The notes beneath the pieces were generated by a model, which was not told where the DNA came from, did no database searches, and worked only from the letters and a program-made list of their open reading frames with translations. A program made the translations under genes and the position numbers. From an uncultured Verrucomicrobiota bacterium (GTDB lineage Bacteria > Verrucomicrobiota > Kiritimatiellia > RFP12 > UBA1067), in NCBI GenBank assembly GCA_946543025.1, contig CAMNLN010000113.1:1-9878 (forward strand): a stretch of 9,878 nt of DNA, written 5' to 3'. Position 1 is the stretch's first letter. Every line of letters begins with the position of its first letter. Positions 6,168 through 9,878 of the stretch are shown in pieces.

Positions 6168-7130
6168 ATGGCGTACGCGCGCGGAAGATACGGCATCGAA
6201 TACACGCCGCGACCCTCGCCCAACCGTGAGGGCCATCCTTTCCGGTGGCTCGTGTTGGGCGTGGTCGTGCTGACGGCCGTGTCGTTTGTTGTCGCGCGCA
6301 GCCGTCGGAAGCCGGGGCCTCCCGTCCTCGTGCGGGACGTGCCGCCGGCCGTGGCGCAGCCGGAAAAGCCGCCCGTCCCTCTTCCGGAGGTTGTCCGTCC
6401 TCCTGCGGAAAAGCCGCCGCGCACGACGCCGTCTCCGCCTGCGCCGTCGCCCGTCCGTCCCGCGCCGCTCGTTGCGCCCAAGCAGAACCGCGAGACCGCG
6501 TTCGCCGCGAAGGTGGACGGCTGGATCGCGTCGCGCACGTGGTCGAAGTACGAACAGGAACTGCTGATCCTGCTGCGCGACGCCGAACGGCAAGGCAACC
6601 TGTCGGGCGCGCGCGGCGCGATCGAGCGGCTTCTGAACCGTCCTGCCGTGGAAGATCTGAAGGATCCGCTCGTCCGCCATTTCGGCGATCTCAACACGCA
6701 GATGCTCTTCTCCGGCACCAATACGCCCTGGACGGCGACCGTGGCGGTGAAGGGCGGCGACACGCTCCAGCGGATTGCCTCGAACCACCGCACCACGCTC
6801 GAAGCGTTGCTGAAGCTGAACCGGATCAAGGACCCGAACAGGCTTTCGCTCGGACAGAAGCTGCGTGTGCTCAACTTCCCGGACGCGGACCTTTTGGTCC
6901 ACAAGCAGCTTCAGTTTGCGGATTTGCTGCTGAAGAAACAGATCTTCAAGCGCTACTACGTCACCGTGCGCAAGGACGCCGAGACGGGCGCCTATCCCGT
7001 GGCGAACGAAGCGGGTTCCCGTGCGGCCGACCGGCTGCGCGCCCTGCTCCAGCAGGTCGCCCCGGCTGACCGCGACGAGCTGCGGCTCTTCCTGGCTCCC
7101 GGCTCGCGCATCACCGTGACGGCGCAGTGA
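6168..7130 (+). CDS. Membrane-anchored LysM-domain protein with possible degenerate L,D-transpeptidase-like C-terminus
   Basis: This 320-residue protein has a short N-terminal tail, one hydrophobic helix (27-43), a long Pro-rich linker (about 49-105), a helical segment (about 110-180), one LysM repeat (about 190-236, with KGGDTLQRIA, a central LLKLNRI and LGQKLRVL) and a C-terminal region to 320. LysM binds the glycan strands of peptidoglycan, so the likely location is the inner membrane with the LysM in the periplasm. After the LysM, the stretch KKQIFKRYYVTV resembles the first strands of a YkuD-type L,D-transpeptidase, but I see no SxGC catalytic motif. It starts 3 nt after the yajC stop without a well-placed Shine-Dalgarno, so translation may be coupled to yajC. 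Function beyond cell-wall binding is not readable. Confidence 0.85.
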   Translation: MAYARGRYGIEYTPRPSPNREGHPFRWLVLGVVVLTAVSFVVARSRRKPGPPVLVRDVPPAVAQPEKPPVPLPEVVRPPAEKPPRTTPSPPAPSPVRPAPLVAPKQNRETAFAAKVDGWIASRTWSKYEQELLILLRDAERQGNLSGARGAIERLLNRPAVEDLKDPLVRHFGDLNTQMLFSGTNTPWTATVAVKGGDTLQRIASNHRTTLEALLKLNRIKDPNRLSLGQKLRVLNFPDADLLVHKQLQFADLLLKKQIFKRYYVTVRKDAETGAYPVANEAGSRAADRLRALLQQVAPADRDELRLFLAPGSRITVTAQ

Positions 7131-7147
7131 ATTGAGGGCTAAGAGTT

Positions 7148-7152
7148 GGGAG
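7148..7152 (+). promoter_or_regulatory. Shine-Dalgarno (GGGAG) supporting a TTG start
   Basis: GGGAG sits 7 nt upstream of TTG 7160. In this frame, between the stop at 7133-7135 and TTG 7160, there is no ATG or GTG, so this site decides the start of the LUD-domain gene. Confidence 0.6.
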
Positions 7153-7159
7153 TCAAGCG

Positions 7160-7597
7160 TTGAAAGTTGAAGAAGAGACGATTGCCCGCTTCATTGAACG
7201 GGCCGAGGCCGTGGCGGCGAAGGTGACCCGCGTGGCGGACGAAGCCGCCGCCGAGAGGCTGGTTGCCGAGATCCTTGCGGCGGAAGGCGCCGAGCATGTG
7301 GGCGTGGCGCGCGTGGCGAAAGGCATCGCCGACACGGGTACCTGCGTGGTCGAGACGGACGACGAGGAGACGCGCCTTAAGACGATGATTCCCGAGACGA
7401 CCGTCTTCATCCTGAACGCGGCCGACGTCGTGCCGCACCTCGCCGATATCGCGTCGTTTCTCCGTTCGCGCCAGGCGGACGGGCGCGTGTCCTACACTTC
7501 CTTCATCACCGGTCCCAGCCGCACGGCCGACATCGAGCGCGTGAGCGCGATCGGCGTCCACGGTCCCCTGGCCGTGCAGATCATCCTCATCGGCTAG
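7160..7597 (+). CDS. LUD-domain protein, short LutC/YkgG type
   Basis: This 145-residue protein carries the LUD-domain signatures: ADTGT (57-61), TGPSRTADIE (around 117-126) and GVHGP (132-136), followed by a terminal hydrophobic strand. LutC proteins act with LutA and LutB in lactate oxidation in some bacteria, but many LUD proteins stand alone and their reaction is unclear. It is shorter than typical LutC (roughly 200 residues or more), lacking N-terminal sequence. No LutA or LutB (Fe-S) gene is in the window. It begins with TTG 7160 behind GGGAG. It lies 29 nt after the LysM gene and 30 nt before the secreted protein gene, so it is probably part of the tgt transcript. Confidence 0.9.
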   Translation: MKVEEETIARFIERAEAVAAKVTRVADEAAAERLVAEILAAEGAEHVGVARVAKGIADTGTCVVETDDEETRLKTMIPETTVFILNAADVVPHLADIASFLRSRQADGRVSYTSFITGPSRTADIERVSAIGVHGPLAVQIILIG

Positions 7598-7627
7598 AAG
7601 CGCGCGGAAAAGGAAAGGGAAAATGCC

Positions 7628-9878
7628 ATGAAGAACATTCTGTTGGTTGTGGCTGTGGCGTGGTTGACGGCCGTGGCGTCGGGCGATCCGCTGGCGAGGT
7701 TCTGGCGCGAGAACGACGGCAAGACGGTCCGTCGCCTGCCGGTCGACGTGCTGCCCGAGAACGCGTTCTGGGGATTCAACACGCGCGACTTCCCCGACGG
7801 GATGAAGGCGTTCAGCCGGATGGTGGACGAGGGGTTCGCCAACAGCACCTACAACTGCGTGACGCTCACCCTCCGCTGCAATCCGGAGCTGGGCGACGCG
7901 GAGACGATGGCCGCCGCCAAGGCGTTCTTCGCGAAAGCCCGCGCCGTCGGGGTGAAGGCGTACATGGACGTCGATCCGCGCATCGCCCGCCGCGAGTTCT
8001 TCGCGCGTTGGCCGAACGAGCGGCAGGGCATCGCCGCCGTCGTCACCGCCGTGCCCACGAACGGCGTCGCCAGCTTCGCGCACACGTTCAAGGACGCGAC
8101 AGACCACATGACCGGCGGCGCCAGAAACTCCTATCGTCCGCTCGCGGCGCGCGTCGCCGCCGCGTTCGCCGCGCACCGGCGCGCGGACGGGACGCTCGAC
8201 CTCTCGCAACGCCGCCCCGTGGGCGTCGCGCCGGACGTTTCCGTGCGGGAGCGGCGCGAGGAGAGCGGCGGCGGCTACATGGATCGTGCCGATGCCATCG
8301 TCGCGGGGAAGGCGACGGGCCTTGCCGGCGACGAGACGCTGGTCGTCGTCGCCGTGGCGGAATATTATTCCGTCGACGTGTTTTCGCCGCACCTCATCCC
8401 GTTCGCGCGCGAGCTGATGGAGCGCTACAAGAAACTGGGGGCGGACGGCGGGATGCGCGACGAGTGGGGCTTCATTCCCGACCACAAGCCCAGCTTGCGC
8501 ACGTTCTGGTGGTCGCCGCACTTCGAGGCGGCCTACCGCGCGGCCTGCGGACGCAGCCTGATGGACGACTTCCCGCTCATGGCCTGCGGCCCCAAGGGCG
8601 ATGCCGCCCGCGCCGCGGCCATCGGCGCGTTCATGAGGCTGATCCTCGCGCGGAACGTCGAGATCGAGCAGGACTTCTACGCCACGGACAAGCGGCTCTT
8701 CGGCGCGGACACGTACGTGGTCAAGCATCCCACCTGGCACAGCAGCGTCTGCCCGCAGGAGTACTTCCACAACGGGCTCGACTGGTGGCAGGCGCGACGC
8801 GACTGGGCGCAGGGCGACGAGAACGCGCCCATCTACGTTCTGAACGCCCTCGCCAAGAAGTGGGGCGGCCCCGTGTGGCTCAACGAGGGCTACACCGCCA
8901 CCCCCGAGCGGAACGTGTTCCGCGTGTGGACGTACGCCCTGTGCGGCGGCCGGCAGGTGTACCACGGCCTCTACGGCAATCCTGCGGAGATGAAGAAGTA
9001 CAGCGAGATGCCGTGGGAGGAGAGCCGCGTGCGCAGGTCGACGGACCTTCTTGCGCCGGGAAACGTCACGGCGCAATCCCGCGTGCGCCTGCCGAACCTC
9101 ATCACGCGCGCGCAGGTGGATTCGCCCGTCGCCTTCATCTTCGGGCACGAGAGGCTCGTGGACTGGAGCGGCGACGGCTGGAACGACCACGGCGAGCGGC
9201 AGATGCTTGGCCTTCTCGCGCAGGGCTGGTGGTGCGACGCCTACCCGGCCAGCGAATGCGCGCTCGGCACGTTCGCCGTCGATGCCGAGGGCTGCCTACG
9301 CGTGGGCCGGCAGCGCTACCTGGCCGTCATGCTCCACAACCTGAGCGGCGACGAGAAACGCGCGTTCGACGCGATCGCGGGCGGGCGCGCCCTCAAGACG
9401 CGCGTCTTCGGCGGCAACGACGGCGAGGCCGTGAAAACGTATCTGCAGCAGGCCGGTGCCGTGCGCCAGCCATGCGTGAAGGGGAAGACGCAGGCCGGAT
9501 ACGTCTACCCGGAGCCGGACGGGACGCTCCGCCTGATCGACGGCACGGCGATTCGCGTCCGCGCAGATTGGAGCCATCCGCGCGGGCTGGCAATTTCCGA
9601 GATGCTCGAGTCGAACGGCACGAAGGTGTCCGTCATGGCGGAAGGGCTTTGCGCCGTCCGCGCGGAGAAGGGGCAGGTGACGGCGCTGGCCGCCGGCGGC
9701 CTGACGCGCGTGGAGGGGCCGGGCCTTGTGCTGGCGCTCGATCGTCCTGAGGACATGGTGCTGCTGAAGATCGGCGGCGAGTGGCGCGGCATCTGGCAGA
9801 CGCCCGCGGCGGACAAGCCGGTCCCGGACCATCTGGCCGCGCTCACGCCTCACTGGATCCGTCTTCTCCTGCCGCCGC
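7628..9878 (+). CDS. Secreted glycoside-hydrolase-like protein, probable TIM barrel (3' truncated by window)
   Basis: The frame is open from ATG 7628 to the last base (750 codons, no stop), so the gene continues to the right. AGGAAAGGGA (7611-7620) lies 7 nt upstream as ribosome binding site. The N-terminus is a clear signal peptide: MKN, a hydrophobic core, then AVA (15-17) and SGD as the cleavage region. Residues about 45-450 look like a (beta/alpha)8-type glycosidase: WGFNTRDFPDG near the start, VKAYMDVDPR, DEWG (278-281) and WLNEGY (417-422). E279 and E420 are candidate acid/base and nucleophile. The part from about 490 (SPVAFIFGHE, then GQQ-like LLAQGWWCDAYP) resembles the glutamine-amidotransferase-like middle domain of GH42-type beta-galactosidases, followed by beta-rich sequence. 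I do not recognise an exact family. Two competing long readings in other frames encode Arg-rich, non-protein-like sequence and are shadows. Confidence 0.85.
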   Translation, partial: MKNILLVVAVAWLTAVASGDPLARFWRENDGKTVRRLPVDVLPENAFWGFNTRDFPDGMKAFSRMVDEGFANSTYNCVTLTLRCNPELGDAETMAAAKAFFAKARAVGVKAYMDVDPRIARREFFARWPNERQGIAAVVTAVPTNGVASFAHTFKDATDHMTGGARNSYRPLAARVAAAFAAHRRADGTLDLSQRRPVGVAPDVSVRERREESGGGYMDRADAIVAGKATGLAGDETLVVVAVAEYYSVDVFSPHLIPFARELMERYKKLGADGGMRDEWGFIPDHKPSLRTFWWSPHFEAAYRAACGRSLMDDFPLMACGPKGDAARAAAIGAFMRLILARNVEIEQDFYATDKRLFGADTYVVKHPTWHSSVCPQEYFHNGLDWWQARRDWAQGDENAPIYVLNALAKKWGGPVWLNEGYTATPERNVFRVWTYALCGGRQVYHGLYGNPAEMKKYSEMPWEESRVRRSTDLLAPGNVTAQSRVRLPNLITRAQVDSPVAFIFGHERLVDWSGDGWNDHGERQMLGLLAQGWWCDAYPASECALGTFAVDAEGCLRVGRQRYLAVMLHNLSGDEKRAFDAIAGGRALKTRVFGGNDGEAVKTYLQQAGAVRQPCVKGKTQAGYVYPEPDGTLRLIDGTAIRVRADWSHPRGLAISEMLESNGTKVSVMAEGLCAVRAEKGQVTALAAGGLTRVEGPGLVLALDRPEDMVLLKIGGEWRGIWQTPAADKPVPDHLAALTPHWIRLLLPP

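Noticed and set aside
7623..7631. Two-codon upstream frame ATG-CCA-TGA overlapping the secreted protein start
   Set aside because: Only 3 nt from the ribosome site, too short to judge; probably chance, though it could slightly affect initiation.
7660..9750. Long + strand open frame within the secreted protein gene, and the 7139-9190 minus-strand frame
   Set aside because: Arg-rich out-of-frame readings; the frame from 7628 has a signal peptide, ribosome site and protein-like composition through the window's end.

Overview
The window is a GC-rich bacterial chromosome segment. Every gene I can support lies on the + strand. I see no rRNA, tRNA, insertion sequence or CRISPR array. The mix of secreted rhamnosidase-type and other glycoside-hydrolase-like proteins, very GC-rich coding, tgt-yajC and a 'W-x-S-L' acyl carrier protein fits a glycan-degrading member of the PVC group (for example Kiritimatiellae, Lentisphaerae or Verrucomicrobia). 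That placement is inference only; no marker in the window fixes it.

Region by region: (1) 1-3006 is the 3' part of a large protein, cut by the left edge. It joins a calcineurin-like metallophosphoesterase domain to a GH78 alpha-L-rhamnosidase module. (2) 3007-3449 is a gene-free stretch rich in potential RNA structure. It holds a weak terminator for the first gene, an inverted repeat inside a candidate promoter, about 260 nt with several good hairpins (GNRA and UUCG tetraloops), and a strong rho-independent-type terminator just ahead of the next gene. I read this as a candidate small RNA or an attenuating leader. (3) 3450-4636 is a tight overlapping cluster: a HAD phosphatase, an acyl carrier protein and a DUF721/DciA-like protein. 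(4) 4685-7597 is a second cluster starting at its own extended -10 promoter: tgt (queuosine tRNA modification), yajC (Sec accessory), a membrane-anchored LysM protein and a short LUD-domain (LutC-type) protein. (5) 7628-9878 is a secreted, probable TIM-barrel glycoside-hydrolase-like protein that runs off the right edge. Its true reading frame stays open to the last base.

The housekeeping core (tgt, yajC, DciA-like) is thus flanked by exported carbohydrate-active proteins. Two promoters (before the HAD gene and before tgt) have a perfect TATAAT with an upstream TGN. They lie so close to the start codon that the predicted mRNAs have leaders of only about 3-4 nt, so leaderless translation is likely. 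Internal genes of both clusters mostly have Shine-Dalgarno sequences or overlap the preceding gene. The items most worth following up are the structured intergenic region, the phosphoesterase-rhamnosidase fusion with altered metal-site residues, and the paired leaderless promoters.
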